64,000 nt of DNA from the NCBI GenBank assembly GCA_026874595.1, contig CM049310.1:8868001-8932000 (forward strand), given 5' to 3'. The DNA is from Sipunculus nudus. Its lineage: Eukaryota; Annelida; Sipuncula; Golfingiida; Sipunculidae. Shown one piece after another: positions 34,899 through 45,963 of the stretch. A program made the translations under genes and the position numbers. Numbering within the stretch: position 1 is the first letter of the stretch; each line of letters opens with the position of its first letter. The notes below the pieces were generated by a model that ran no database searches, had not been told where the DNA came from, and was given only the letters and a program-made list of their open reading frames with translations.

Positions 34899-35204
34899 TC
34901 TGCAAGTAAGACAGAATGGATATTGTAGGTCCTTTACAAACTTCAAATAAAAACCTCATATGCTCCAAAATATATGGCTGCTTTATCAACATCAGTAAAG
35001 CAAGGGTGACATTGCCAAAATACCAGTTGCCATAAAATATAAAAAGGTTCATCATTACAAATAATTGACACTATCTAATAATGTAATCATCAGAAAAATA
35101 GATTTTTCAAACACAGATTCCGACTGAATATATTTCATGGCTGTTTGCCTTAGTAGCAATCATGAATCATCAACTATCATTTGAATGAATAAAGTACCTT
35201 GATG

Positions 35205-35471
35205 CTTTTGGCTTTAGCTGGCAAGGCTTGCTGCTTGGTCTTTGGCAGTGGGGGTTTTTCAATTCTCTGTCATGCCGTTTTGCTGGGCCGCTATGGTGAA
35301 GATTCACTAGAAGTTGTCTGCCTTCCATGCCAAGTTGGCTGACATCCACGTCTTGACTGGCTTGACGTAGCGGCAGCTGACTTAGCCTCTGCAACCTTTG
35401 CCGCAGGCTTTTAAATCCTCCTGCTTCGCCGTAATACTGGTGGTGGTGTTGGACTGCGACAAGACTGCTGA
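35205..35471 (-). CDS. Possible upstream exon of the ballast-domain gene
   Basis: A strong polypyrimidine tract and AG on the minus strand (about 35470) and a GT donor near 35204 bound a 265-base open stretch. The fully open frame is rich in Gln, Arg and His. Another frame (AKVAEAKSAAATSSQSRR) looks more natural but has stops. It may be a decayed exon. No family is recognised. Confidence 0.3.
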
Positions 35472-35489
35472 AAAAAAAAAACAACAATC

Positions 35490-36090
35490 ATAAAACAAAT
35501 TCTGAAACTGGATCCATACTTACAATATCAAAGTAATATTACCACCTAAATCTTCAATCACTTCAAATCCCACTGTCCATTTTAGTGGTCTTGTATTAGA
35601 GGGGTTTCTTGTTTTGAACTGTTCAGCCTATTCCAGCTAAACATCCCCCCCCCCTAATAATGTGAATAGCTTGAATCCAGCTCTTCATATTCTGGTTGTT
35701 TTCAGAATCTTTACGTTACATTTAGCTATGAATACTAACAATTTTATAGAATTTTTAGATAATTACAAATGACTTTAGTTTAAATCCTGACATGTTTTGA
35801 ATCCTTTGTGTATAAAAATACTTTTACAAATGCCTTACTGAAATTGACCATAAAAGTGTTTGTTATAGGTGACATAGCTCCTTGATTTGTACAAAAGTAA
35901 ATAATATGTATGCCCTAAACACTGGAATATTTACATCAGTTATGTGCAGAAGTGATATCAACTGTCTTCAAGGGTGGGGGATGACTTGCAGACATGGGAG
36001 GGTCATCAAATTTGGGCAAGTTTTTTTATAGATTTGTACATAAATATTTTATTTTTTGTCACTTTTCAAGTATATTACAATTTAATAATT
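35490..36090. other. Noncoding flank, no feature seen
   Basis: AT-rich sequence up to the gypsy 2 insertion point. I see no gene or repeat structure in it. Confidence 0.5.
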
Positions 36091-36095
36091 GAAGT

Positions 36096-36282
36096 TGTTC
36101 TGTTCTCCGGTGCCTGTCACTCACGATAAACCACATAAATCACATGTTGAATTACAGTTTAATATTGACGTGAGCTAACTCGCTCCAACGCCATAACCGG
36201 AAGGGTCCACATTCCATAGAGAGGGGTGTCAGGGTGGTTCATTACACATGTTACACATAGGGGTAAACATGACGATACAACA
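36096..36282 (-). repeat. 3' LTR of gypsy 2
   Basis: 187 bp with TG...CA ends. It differs from 41399-41585 at three sites, near 36116, 36145 and 36191. Confidence 0.95.
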
Positions 36283-36292
36283 TCCCCCTCTG
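36283..36292 (-). other. Polypurine tract of gypsy 2
   Basis: The minus strand reads GAGGGGGA directly before the 3' LTR. Confidence 0.7.
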
Positions 36293-36703
36293 TTTGAAGA
36301 TAACACCATTATCACTAAAAAAATATGTACTTATCATTACCATGTGATATATAATGTAATAATGTTCAGAGTCCATGATGAAATGTTATTTCCACGGAAT
36401 ATATTGCTATAGTATCCACGATGGTTTGATATTGAAATATCATTCGGATTTTATGAAGTTTCTCAATAAATATTTATCTTTATTCTGGTCTTGTTTGTGT
36501 GTGTGTGTCGAGTATAACAGTTGTTTAAATGTTATCAAACAAACATATTGTAAAAGGGTGATAGTTACACTGAGTCTAACTTAATCTAACTATATTAACT
36601 ATGCTATATAATAAGTATCAAGCAAATGAATAGTATATATGTGTATATCTATGTGTATATGGATATGGTTGCTTAAGCTAATATCAAATAGTAACATTAG
36701 TGA

Positions 36704-37042
36704 TCACAAATCAAGTCTCTCTGGTTTCTTGATCATTCTGCCCGAACGAGAAGTCTTGACTTGTCCTTTCACTGGTCTTGGTGCAACTGGTACATTCACA
36801 GATGCGTCGTTTTCAGCTCTTTCATTGGGTATTGGAGCAGAGATTGCATTATCAGTGTTGTCATTAAACGGTCGAATGTGGATTCTATTACGGCGGAGTT
36901 GTCTCCCACCTTCTTCTGCCTCTGTAATATATGAACGCGGTGTTGATGCAGCCTCCACAACTCTAGAAGGACTCCAAGTTTTCGTTTTAGGGTCTTGCAC
37001 TTGTACGGGCTGATTCGGCATCAGATCTGGTCGTTGCTGCAT
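36704..37042 (-). CDS. pol: Gypsy 2 pol C-terminal tail, out of frame with the main ORF
   Basis: A 112-codon open frame overlaps the last codons of the 1313-codon ORF in the -1 frame. It encodes a charged tail (QVQDPKTKTWSPSRVVEA, RRNRIHIRPF, RSGRMIKKPERLDL) of the kind that ends gypsy integrases, including the short TWSPSRVV block usual after the core. No perfect slippery heptamer is visible (T TTA ACC in the zero frame), so a one-base indel is more likely than programmed frameshifting. Confidence 0.65.
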   Translation of the reverse strand: MQQRPDLMPNQPVQVQDPKTKTWSPSRVVEAASTPRSYITEAEEGGRQLRRNRIHIRPFNDNTDNAISAPIPNERAENDASVNVPVAPRPVKGQVKTSRSGRMIKKPERLDL

Positions 37043-40000
37043 ATGCTGGTTAAATAATCAGCACTGGATTGTTGTATGCTCTTAAGCTGGTCATAATAAC
37101 TTTCGTGACCCAGTGGAGGGGGTATCTTCACAGGTACTATGGTTTTGTAGATGCGTCCTGCCAGTAATTCAGCAGGTGATGGCGTTTTGCTGTTCAGTGG
37201 CGTCGCTCTTAACGATAGCAACGCTAAGTAAGTATCATATCCGTCTGCATGACATTTTGTCATCACGGATTTGACTGTCTGTACATGTCTCTCAACCAAC
37301 CCATGGCCGCGTGGGTAGTATGGAGATGATGTTATCACTTCAAATCCGTATTTTGAAGCAAATGATCTGAACTCATTGGAGTCAAATTGTTTGCCATTGT
37401 CACATATTAATTTCACAGGTATCCCATGTTCTGATAGAATGGATTTGAAAGCTTCAATGACACACTTTGATGTAAGATTGGATAATTTCCGCACAAATGG
37501 AAATTTTGAGTAATAGTCACTAACAAGTAGAAACCAACTCTGATCAAGCATGAATAGATCACTTCCAATGGTGTGCCAAGGTCGAGGTGGTATTTCACTT
37601 GGTATCATAGGCTCTTTGGTTTGACTGTTTTGGTATGTCTGACATGTTTGACTTGACGCTACTAACTGCTCAATGTCTTTGTATATTCCTGGCCAATATA
37701 CAGTGCCTTTTGCTTGTAGTTTGCACTTCTCCATCCCTAAGTGACTAGCATGTAACTGACTTAGAGTATTTGCTCTCAATGATTCTGGTACAATAATTCT
37801 ATTGCCCATCATCACAATTCCATCTTGTATCGATAAGTCATCCCGCACAGACCAGTATGGTTTTAATGATGCTGGTATTTTCTTGATACTACTGGGCCAA
37901 CCTTCCATGATTTGTTGTTGCAACATCTGTAGTATTTGATCTCTAGCTACTGCTGTTTGTAACTCAGCTAGTTTTACTGGTGTTATGTCCAGGATTTCAT
38001 GTATGGTCATCTCCATTCCTGGAATTTCCTCTTGGTCAACAGGATTAAGCCTGGACATTGCGTCTGCCAGGACGATCTGCTTTCCTGGTTTGTAATGTAT
38101 GCTGAAATCATATGGTTGGAGTTTGAGTATCATTCTTTGTAATCTCGGCGGTGCTTGTACAAGATTTTTCTTCTGTATTTGTTCTAACGGACGATGATCA
38201 GATTCAACACTGAAGTTTCTACCATACAAGTATGTATGAAATCGAGTGCATCCAAAAACAATGGCTAACAGTTCACGTTCAATATTGGCATACCTTGATT
38301 CTGCGGGTGTCAAGGCTTTGCTAGCGTATGCGATAGGTCGATCTTGTTGCAGAAGAACCGCACCTAGGCCTTTCATAGACGCGTCCACTTGAAGGGTTAC
38401 AGGCTGCGATCTGTCATAATAGCTCAGGATAGTGTCTTTGCTGACCATCTGTTTCAATGTTTGGAACGATTGTTCATGTGAAGCTGTCCACTGAAAGTCT
38501 ACACCTTGCTTCAGCAATTCACACAGTGGTGCAGTGTGTTTTGATAGGTTTTGTATGAACGAACCAAGATAGGTTATCATGCCCAGGAACGTATGTAGTT
38601 CTGACTTGTTCTTTGGTGACATTATTTGTTGTATTGACTCGACTTTTCCTGGGTCAGGTTTGATTCCTTCTGCTGAGTATAGATTTCCAAAGAAAGTCAC
38701 GCAGTTGCTTTTGATTGAGCATTTCTCAGCATTGAGTTTGATTCCTGCTTGACGAGTTCTTTCCATCACTTCGTGGAGATTTTGATCATGCTCATGCTCA
38801 TTTCTGCCGTAGACTACAATATCGTCAGCAATGCTCACTGCTCCCTGGCAGTCTTGAAATACTTCATCCATCAGATATTGAAATATATCTTGGCTCATTT
38901 TGAGACCAAAGGGCATACGAAGAAATCTGTATCTCCCAAAGGGTGAGTTGAAAGTAGTCAGGTATGAGGATTTTTCATCTAGTTTGACGTTCCAATAGCC
39001 ATTACGCGCATCTAGCTTACTGAATACAGTAGCCCCACTGAACTTGTGGTTTATCTCATCCATGGTACGTACAGGGTGGTGCTCACGTTTTATTGCACGG
39101 TTTAGATCTGTCGGGTCTAGACAGACTCGAAGCCGTCCATTCTGTTTTTCTCTAACCACTAATGAATTGACCCATTCAGTTGGCTTGGTCACTTTGGTTA
39201 TGATTTCTTTTGATTCCATTTCGTCTAGTTCTCTGCGTAATGGTTCTTGTAATTCTATTGGAATTCTGCGTGGTGCATGAATTTTGGGTTCCACTGTTGG
39301 GTCTAGATGTATGTGATATTCTCCTTTAAAACCTCCAGTGATTCCACCATAACACTCAGGATACATCTCCTGTAACTGTTTTGCATTCTCAATTGAATCA
39401 CGGTTTTCTAGCTTTGTGTCACTTGATACGTATGTCGACGTTTTCTTTTCACTAGTGCTCGGTTCAGTAGAATCACTTTCACAGCTATCACTAAATCTCA
39501 CTTGCTTTTGATCTGATAGCGTGTTTTGTTTTTCAGATAAATGTCTCTGCGACTCACTGGTATCCATTGCAGTGGTTTTCTGCTTAGTTTCTACTGAGCA
39601 ATGCAGTGTGATTAGCTTGAGTGCTCTACTGGTTCTCAAACCTAGTATAATTGGGCCAGTTGTTTCAGTAACAAAGAAGGAACAGGTGAATTTCAGGTTC
39701 CTGTAGCCGCATGGTATATATACTTTCCCCATGTTCTGTATTTGGGATCCACCATATGCTGAAAGAATGGTCTCTGATCTCTCTAACATGCCTGGTTTGA
39801 GTTTTCCCTCTAGGTCCAGGTGCTCAGGGTACAGCTTCTTGTAGTATGAAACTGGCATTATATTGCCCTCAGCGCCAGTATCCACTTTGCACTTAATATC
39901 AATTATTTTGCGCTGAGTCAGTTTATGAACTTGCACTGTTGCATATATTTGTTCTCTCGTGTCAGTTGTATCTACTTTTGCTATGACTGACACAGAGTCA

Positions 40001-40962
40001 AGTGACAAATGTTGAAACTCATTCTCTGGACCTTCACTATCAGTGTCCTGTGTTGTATCTTGTTGCTCTACACTATGAACATCTCTCTGCCGCCAATTTT
40101 GTTGTGTATAATATGGGCGTCTTCCCCTATTCTGGGTATTTCTGTTGTAGTTGTTTCTGTAATATCCCTTTTGTTCATTGTTTCTTTCGCGGGAGAGGCT
40201 TCTAGGTCTCCTGTTTCTGTTTTGTCTGAATTGTTCATTTCTATCATTGTATTCACTGTACTGAGGGTATCTCCATGACCTCCTATGAGGTGACATGTGA
40301 CGCCGGCGACCTCTGGCTCTTCCTCTAGACACTTGATGCACACTGTTTGTGTTTGGTGTACTGCCATTATTTATAGTATTGTGCAGACTTTGCATCTGCT
40401 GATGTGTTGCTTCATGAGCACGGATTATGTTAATTGCTTCCTCAAGTTTGAGTTTTTCATCACGTCCTATCAATAATTTTTGCACCTCATTTGTGTTACA
40501 GCCCCATATCAATTGGTCTAGTATTCTATCTTCTATTTCTGTCTGGTCCCGAAATTTGCATTTATTGGCAGTTGTTTTGAGCTCCTTCACAAATGCATCG
40601 ACAGACAGGGCTCCTTGTTTCATATTCATGAGCTGATACCGATAAAGTCGGTGTGTAGTAATAGGCTCAAAATGTTCCTGAAATTTCTTTAATACTTTAT
40701 CTGGGTCCTGGGATTCTCGACTGTTCTCCCAGGTAAATGTTTGGTAGATATCATCTCCTTCATCACCTAACCATAATAATATGTATGTGACTCTGTCCTT
40801 TAAGTCTACAGTTTTGTAGTAACTGTTAAATAAATGTTCACAGCGGCGCTTGAACTTTACGAATGCTGCCGCCTTATCGGCGTTATCCCAGTCCATGTGG
40901 GCAGTCATTATGTTTTGCTGTAAGCCGGGCATGGGCGATATAGGGGGCGCTGAACTTGCCAT
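37021..40962 (-). CDS. gag-pol: Gypsy 2 gag-pol polyprotein (1313 residues)
   Basis: The start is the first Met (MASSAPPISPM). Residues 1-200 are a retrotransposon Gag domain, and about 210-300 are Arg/Asn/Tyr-rich with no CCHC knuckle. An aspartic protease motif DTGA is at about 361-364. RT spans about 560-740 with KLDARNGYW, RMPFGLKMSQDIF and active site ADDIV at about 712. RNase H has LQVDASMKGLGA near 857 and a YKPGK motif near 957. The integrase has HASHLGMEKC...CQTC zinc-binding residues (about 1072-1110) and catalytic D about 1134, D about 1188 and E about 1224 (D-D-35-E). The single fused frame needs no frameshift between gag and pol, a property of some gypsy lineages. Confidence 0.93.
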   Translation of the reverse strand: MASSAPPISPMPGLQQNIMTAHMDWDNADKAAAFVKFKRRCEHLFNSYYKTVDLKDRVTYILLWLGDEGDDIYQTFTWENSRESQDPDKVLKKFQEHFEPITTHRLYRYQLMNMKQGALSVDAFVKELKTTANKCKFRDQTEIEDRILDQLIWGCNTNEVQKLLIGRDEKLKLEEAINIIRAHEATHQQMQSLHNTINNGSTPNTNSVHQVSRGRARGRRRHMSPHRRSWRYPQYSEYNDRNEQFRQNRNRRPRSLSRERNNEQKGYYRNNYNRNTQNRGRRPYYTQQNWRQRDVHSVEQQDTTQDTDSEGPENEFQHLSLDSVSVIAKVDTTDTREQIYATVQVHKLTQRKIIDIKCKVDTGAEGNIMPVSYYKKLYPEHLDLEGKLKPGMLERSETILSAYGGSQIQNMGKVYIPCGYRNLKFTCSFFVTETTGPIILGLRTSRALKLITLHCSVETKQKTTAMDTSESQRHLSEKQNTLSDQKQVRFSDSCESDSTEPSTSEKKTSTYVSSDTKLENRDSIENAKQLQEMYPECYGGITGGFKGEYHIHLDPTVEPKIHAPRRIPIELQEPLRRELDEMESKEIITKVTKPTEWVNSLVVREKQNGRLRVCLDPTDLNRAIKREHHPVRTMDEINHKFSGATVFSKLDARNGYWNVKLDEKSSYLTTFNSPFGRYRFLRMPFGLKMSQDIFQYLMDEVFQDCQGAVSIADDIVVYGRNEHEHDQNLHEVMERTRQAGIKLNAEKCSIKSNCVTFFGNLYSAEGIKPDPGKVESIQQIMSPKNKSELHTFLGMITYLGSFIQNLSKHTAPLCELLKQGVDFQWTASHEQSFQTLKQMVSKDTILSYYDRSQPVTLQVDASMKGLGAVLLQQDRPIAYASKALTPAESRYANIERELLAIVFGCTRFHTYLYGRNFSVESDHRPLEQIQKKNLVQAPPRLQRMILKLQPYDFSIHYKPGKQIVLADAMSRLNPVDQEEIPGMEMTIHEILDITPVKLAELQTAVARDQILQMLQQQIMEGWPSSIKKIPASLKPYWSVRDDLSIQDGIVMMGNRIIVPESLRANTLSQLHASHLGMEKCKLQAKGTVYWPGIYKDIEQLVASSQTCQTYQNSQTKEPMIPSEIPPRPWHTIGSDLFMLDQSWFLLVSDYYSKFPFVRKLSNLTSKCVIEAFKSILSEHGIPVKLICDNGKQFDSNEFRSFASKYGFEVITSSPYYPRGHGLVERHVQTVKSVMTKCHADGYDTYLALLSLRATPLNSKTPSPAELLAGRIYKTIVPVKIPPPLGHESYYDQLKSIQQSSADYLTSICSNDQI

Positions 40963-41377
40963 ATTAGGGTGTCACAGGATCACAACGCAGTTACACGTGT
41001 CCTAATTGGCTCATCGCGAACCCGCTATAGAAGCTCGTCTCTGATTGGACAAAAGCCCTCACAGAAGTTTCGGAGTTATATCGTCCGATTTCAGGCTGAT
41101 ATAATCAGTAATTGCCTTTCCGTCAAACCACAATAAACAGTTCCATGCACTACGATTTATAGGGCAGTTTTCACTGATTTATATAAGTAATGTTCATATT
41201 GTGGGCTTGTACACACGAGAGGGTATTCGTGTCCGGAAAGTGCTTACCGCTTGACGAAACTGCTACGCCATGTTGCCTTGTTTAGGGCCGCTGCTCGCCT
41301 CCGGGGAGGCGGAAATCAAGCGTGGATTACGAGCGATATAATAGTCCTTCTGGCATAAAATTAGTCCCACTTGATAG
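40963..41377 (-). other. Leader of gypsy 2
   Basis: Untranslated region between PBS and gag start. No repeat array is present here, unlike gypsy 1. No ORF is supported. Confidence 0.7.
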
Positions 41378-41379
41378 CT

Positions 41380-41398
41380 GCAGACACCGCTGCCACCA
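41380..41398 (-). other. Primer-binding site of gypsy 2, tRNA-Leu type
   Basis: The plus strand ends in accgctgccacca directly against the LTR at 41399. The last 13 bases are shared with the gypsy 1 PBS and with tRNA-Leu plus CCA. Upstream of these the match to the tRNA fails. Confidence 0.7.
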
Positions 41399-41585
41399 TG
41401 TTCTGTTCTCCGGTGCCTCTCACTCACGATAAACCACATAAATCACAGGTTGAATTACAGTTTAATATTGACGTGAGCTAACTCGCTCCAACGCAATAAC
41501 CGGAAGGGTCCACATTCCATAGAGAGGGGTGTCAGGGTGGTTCATTACACATGTTACACATAGGGGTAAACATGACGATACAACA
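41399..41585 (-). repeat. 5' LTR of gypsy 2
   Basis: 187 bp, partner of 36096-36282. It is followed by the target duplication GAAGT. Confidence 0.95.
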
Positions 41586-41590
41586 GAAGT

Positions 41591-43080
41591 GATTAATATA
41601 TTCATATAATTTAAATAAGTATGAGACTTGCAAAATAAGGTATTACGTTTCCGTATGGATAAATTCAGAACCGAGTTTGGATATGTAATATTTCATAGTA
41701 ATCTCTGAAATGAAACCAAAGTTTATAATTCTGTTCATTAATATATTCCATATATTACATATTCCAAGTTTGTCTGTTTTGTTAGTGGCTGTGTGGTTTG
41801 AATCTCTCTCAGGCAGGTTGTTGACATAGATGCCATCAGAGTCTGTTTCCTCTGGACCTCTGCAGGAGCCTTGTGATGAACTGGGTGCAACTGTGGTTTT
41901 GCTCTGCGTCCATGTTTTCCCTCAGATTCATCTTGTTTGCCTTGAACGCGCTTCGTCCTCGGTGCAGACACCTCTGGCATCTTGTCTGCTGGATTGCTTC
42001 AGTCCTAGTCGGAATTTTTTCATGACAAAAAGAGGAAAAAAAAGAGTGAAAAAGAGTAATAAGCGTAATTTTCAGGAAATCCTTAAAAAAAGAGTGACTC
42101 TTTTAAAAATAGAGTGATTTGGCAGGCCTGCATTTTGATGCTTCAACTTTTGAAGTATATCACATTTTGTCCTCAAATTTGTTACACCAATTGTTCCTAC
42201 CAAATTCCTACATGCATAACCCTCCTCCTTTTTGTTGCATGTGTGTGATCAATGAAAAAATTTAAATGTGTTTTCTGTTAATTTATTTATTTATTCTCTG
42301 TATGCTAAGCATCCCCTTGCTTTCTTCACCTTCCCGTTAAATCTCAATATACATTGAGTACTATAAAATAAAGCCTTGGTTTTGTGCAGCAGGGCATGAC
42401 ACATGGTAAGGCCAAATTTTATACTGTACTTATGTAAGGGGTGGGGAGTCACAACACAACTTCGATACTGCATGATATCCGTTTATTCAAACTCATCTTA
42501 GTTAGGGCGGACAAACCCAGGTACAACACCAGAAATACAGGTGAAACAAAAAGGTGGTTTGCCCCTGTATAAGACAAAATACAATGAACAGTATTAGTCA
42601 CGGATTCAGCTCCATGAAATGAAGTACATAACATGGACTGTTATTTAAACTGGTAGATATGATACAGTAAAGACAATGTTTACAATTACTGTAGTCCAAC
42701 CTCAGATCAGTCAAGGTCACGGCCGTACTCTACAGCTTGATACACTACAAACCAGCAGAGTCGCAAAAATCCAAATAAACTGACAAATTTACATCAACAA
42801 ATAAAAGCAGCATGAAATAACCTTTGCAGAACTCTTTAACTGCGTTCATGAGTACTTTTACAAGCAGTTTATGTATAACGGACATAAACAGTACTGTATA
42901 ATCAAAAGTCTGAAATGAAATTACTCTTATTTACCCTCATCTGCCCTCAACAACTGAAATAATGTCATGAAAACCGCCATTAACAGGTTAAACATGGGCC
43001 TATCTTTGTGAGATTTAGCGACTCTAGCTTTACCTTCAAAATATGGAGAAAACATTACATGACAACAAACTTGACCCTTA
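41591..43080. other. Flank of gypsy 2 with possible decayed exon; otherwise unassigned
   Basis: Minus-strand open frames around 41738-42000 (for example DGIYVNNLPERDS in one frame) could be an exon remnant, but frame and splice sites are unresolved. Near 42430-42500 the sequence resembles the R/U5 end of an LTR (minus-strand AATAAA), without a matching second end. No gene is supported. Confidence 0.35.
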
Positions 43081-43089
43081 TCAAACGTT

Positions 43090-44760
43090 AACGACACAAG
43101 TCGGTCTTCGTTTAGCTTACGTTTTATCCGTAAGTCTTGTGTTAGGTCTTATCGCAAGACTTTAGCCTCTTACGTCTTGTTGTGATTTAACACTTAGGCT
43201 TACGTCTCGTGTAAAGTCTTAACCGTTAAGTGGTTTAAGCACTCATGTCCTTAAATGTGCCCTTTCTCTGTACAGTTTTCAAGATATTTCTGATGACCAG
43301 TGTCCAGCCCCCACTGAAGGCGGTAATTGTCAACCAGGTGGCGCACAGTGCCTCTTATTTTCCAATTTTACTTTCTCTGCTTCTTAACACACTTAACGCT
43401 TACGTCTTGTTGTTATTTAACACTTAAGTTTAAGTTTTATCCGTAAGTCTTGTGTTAGGTGTTAACGGAAGACGTTAGCCTAGTGTTAGCCTTAAGTCTT
43501 GTCGTTATTTAACACTTTAACACTAAGTTTTATCCGTACGTCTTGTGTTAGGTCTTATCGCAAGACGTTAGCCTCTACGTCTTGTTGTGACTTAACGCTT
43601 AGGCTTACGTCTTGTGTAAAGTGTTAACCGTTTAGTGGTTTAAGCGCTCATGTCGTTAAATGTGCCCTTTCTCCGTACAGTTTTCAAGATATTTTTTCAT
43701 GTGTATATAGGGACCTGATGACCAGTGTCCAGCCCCCACTGAAGGCGGTAATTGTCCACCAGGTAGCGCAGAGTGCCTCTTATTTTTCAATTTTACTTTC
43801 TCTGCTTCTTAACACACTTAAGGCTTACGTCTTGTTATCTAATGCTTAAGCTTACGTTTAATCCGTAAGTCTTGTGTTAGGTCTTATCGCAAGACGTTAG
43901 CCTCTTACGTCTTGTTGCGACTTAACGCTTAGGCTTACATCTTGTGTAAAGTCTTAACCGTTAAGTGGTTTAAGCACTCATTTCCTTAAATGTGCCGTTT
44001 ATCCGTACAGTTTTCAAGATATTTCTGATGACCAGTGTCCAGCTCCCACCGAACGCGGTATTTGTCCACCAGGTGGCGCACAGTGCCTCTTTATTTTTCA
44101 ATTTTACGTTCTTTGCTTCTTAACACACTTAACGCTTGCGTCTTGTTGTTACTTAACACTTAAGCTTAAGTTTTATCCGTAAGTCTTGCATTAGGTCTTC
44201 ACGCAAGATGTTAGACTCTTACGTCTTGTTGTGACTCAACGCTTAGGCTTACATCTCGTGTAAAGTGTTAACCGTTAAGTGGTTTAAGCGCTCATGTCGT
44301 TAAAGGTGCCCTTTCTCCGTACAGTTTTCAAGATATTTTACACGTGTTTAGAGGGACCTGATGATCAGTGTCCAGCCCCCACTGAAGGCGATATTTGTCC
44401 ACCAGGTGGCGCACAGTGTATCTTATTTTTCAATTTTACTTTCTCTGCTTCTTAACACACATAACACTTACGTCTTGTTACTTAACACTTAAGCTTAAGT
44501 TTTATCCGTAAGTCTTGTGTTAGGCCTTAACGCAAGACGTTAGCCTCTTACGTCTTGTTGTGACTTAAAGCTTAAGCTTAACTTTTATCCTAAAGTCTCG
44601 TGTACAGTCTTAACGCAACACGTTAGCCTCTTGCGTCTTTTTGTGACTTAACGCACAGGCTTACGTGTTGTGTAAAGTGTTAACCGTTAAGTGGTTTAAG
44701 CTCTCATTTCCTTAAATGTGCCGTTTCTTTGTACAGCTTTAAAGTTTCGGTTTGCTGTGT
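43090..44760. repeat. Tandem units of about 310-420 bp built of TTAAC/CTTACG words
   Basis: Four to five units share three blocks. The first is cttacgtcttgttgtgactt-like text with ttaaccgttaagtggtttaag. The second is tgccctttctccgtacag followed by ttttcaagatatt. The third is tgtccagcccccactgaaggcgg...tgtccaccaggtggcgcacagtg. The last block begins near 43300, 43722, 44033 and 44370. Each contains a CTCF-like CCACCAGGTGGCGC core. No coding capacity is seen. Confidence 0.75.
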
Positions 44761-45928
44761 TTCATTGTTTGTACCATTCCGTCACCTTTTACCGACAGGC
44801 CGCTGTTGAAAGTACAGGTAGTACGTAAAAGTTTATTTTCTGAAGAAATTTAATTCAAATTTCAATTTAAAGTAAAATTTCATATATACACATCTAAAAG
44901 AAGGGACGCCGCAAGTGTCCAGCTCACACTGAAGGCAGTACTTAAATTTCAGCTTCCTGTTTTCCGTTTGTTGTTAACATATATATATATATATATATAT
45001 ATTTACAAATATTTAATATAATGGAATATATAACAAATATCTAAATAAAGGGACGTCACAAGTGTCCAGCTCACAATGAAGGCAGTACTATTCCGCCCAC
45101 ACTAAGCGCAGCAGTAGCCCAACAGGTGTCTCCCCCGGCTAAGAGTCAGTTGGAAACGGTAAGTATTTAGGGTTATATTTTTAAATTGCAACATTAAAAA
45201 TTCGAAAAATTAAAATTTTTAAATAATTAAATTTTAAATTAAAAATTAAAAACGGACGCGTAACAGTTTATTTAGTCGACCCGTGAAAAAAAACAGTGCA
45301 AACACCGCCGTTTTAGTGTAGTTTTAAGTGCTTTTTCATACCGGGGGTTAGCCTTAAGTCTTACCGGGAGCCTTGCATGTTAATCAATTAAACTCAATTT
45401 AAATTAAAACTTTTGAAATTAAAAATTTTTTTTCTTCAGGAAACATTTAATCTCACCGAGTTTTAACAGATTCCCAGGTTTGGAGCCGATAAGTTAAAAA
45501 TAAAGAAACCAGCACACTTTGTTGAAAAAGTAAGGTATCAAGCTAAAATAGCAAACCCTGGTGGTCAAGATGGGGTCAGCAGCGTCCGGCGGCAGTCCAT
45601 CTTCAAGAAAAAGGGCCCAGGAAATATCGCCCACTTTTTTTACTATGGGAAGGGGAAAATTTTGTTGTTGTTACAATTCGGGCAGTATCTGACCAAACTG
45701 ACCAGTGGTCAGTATGGGCTAATCGCACGGTAATGTCTTTCAAACCACGGGGTCTGAAATCACGGTTAGCCATATCTTGACCAATAGAAAAGAAAAAACA
45801 TATTTTCATATATAAAAAGAGAGGGTTTGCTGACCATACAGTAAATAAAAATCGCCCCCTGGATCGCGTAAACAGGGAAGGAATGGCAGCCTTATAAAAC
45901 TTAAGGGTTAGCGCTGGTATAATTAGGG

Positions 45929-45963
<35 letters not shown>

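Larger units (their letters stand above)
36091..41590 (-). mobile_element. Ty3/gypsy LTR retrotransposon 2, nearly intact, with GAAGT target duplication
   Basis: LTRs of 187 bp lie at 36096-36282 and 41399-41585, flanked by GAAGT at 36091-36095 and 41586-41590. The LTRs differ at three positions by eye. On the minus strand: 5' LTR, PBS (ending at 41398), leader, a single gag-pol frame of 1313 codons, a frame change near its C-terminus, polypurine tract, 3' LTR. The near-identical LTRs and intact frame indicate recent insertion. Confidence 0.95.
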
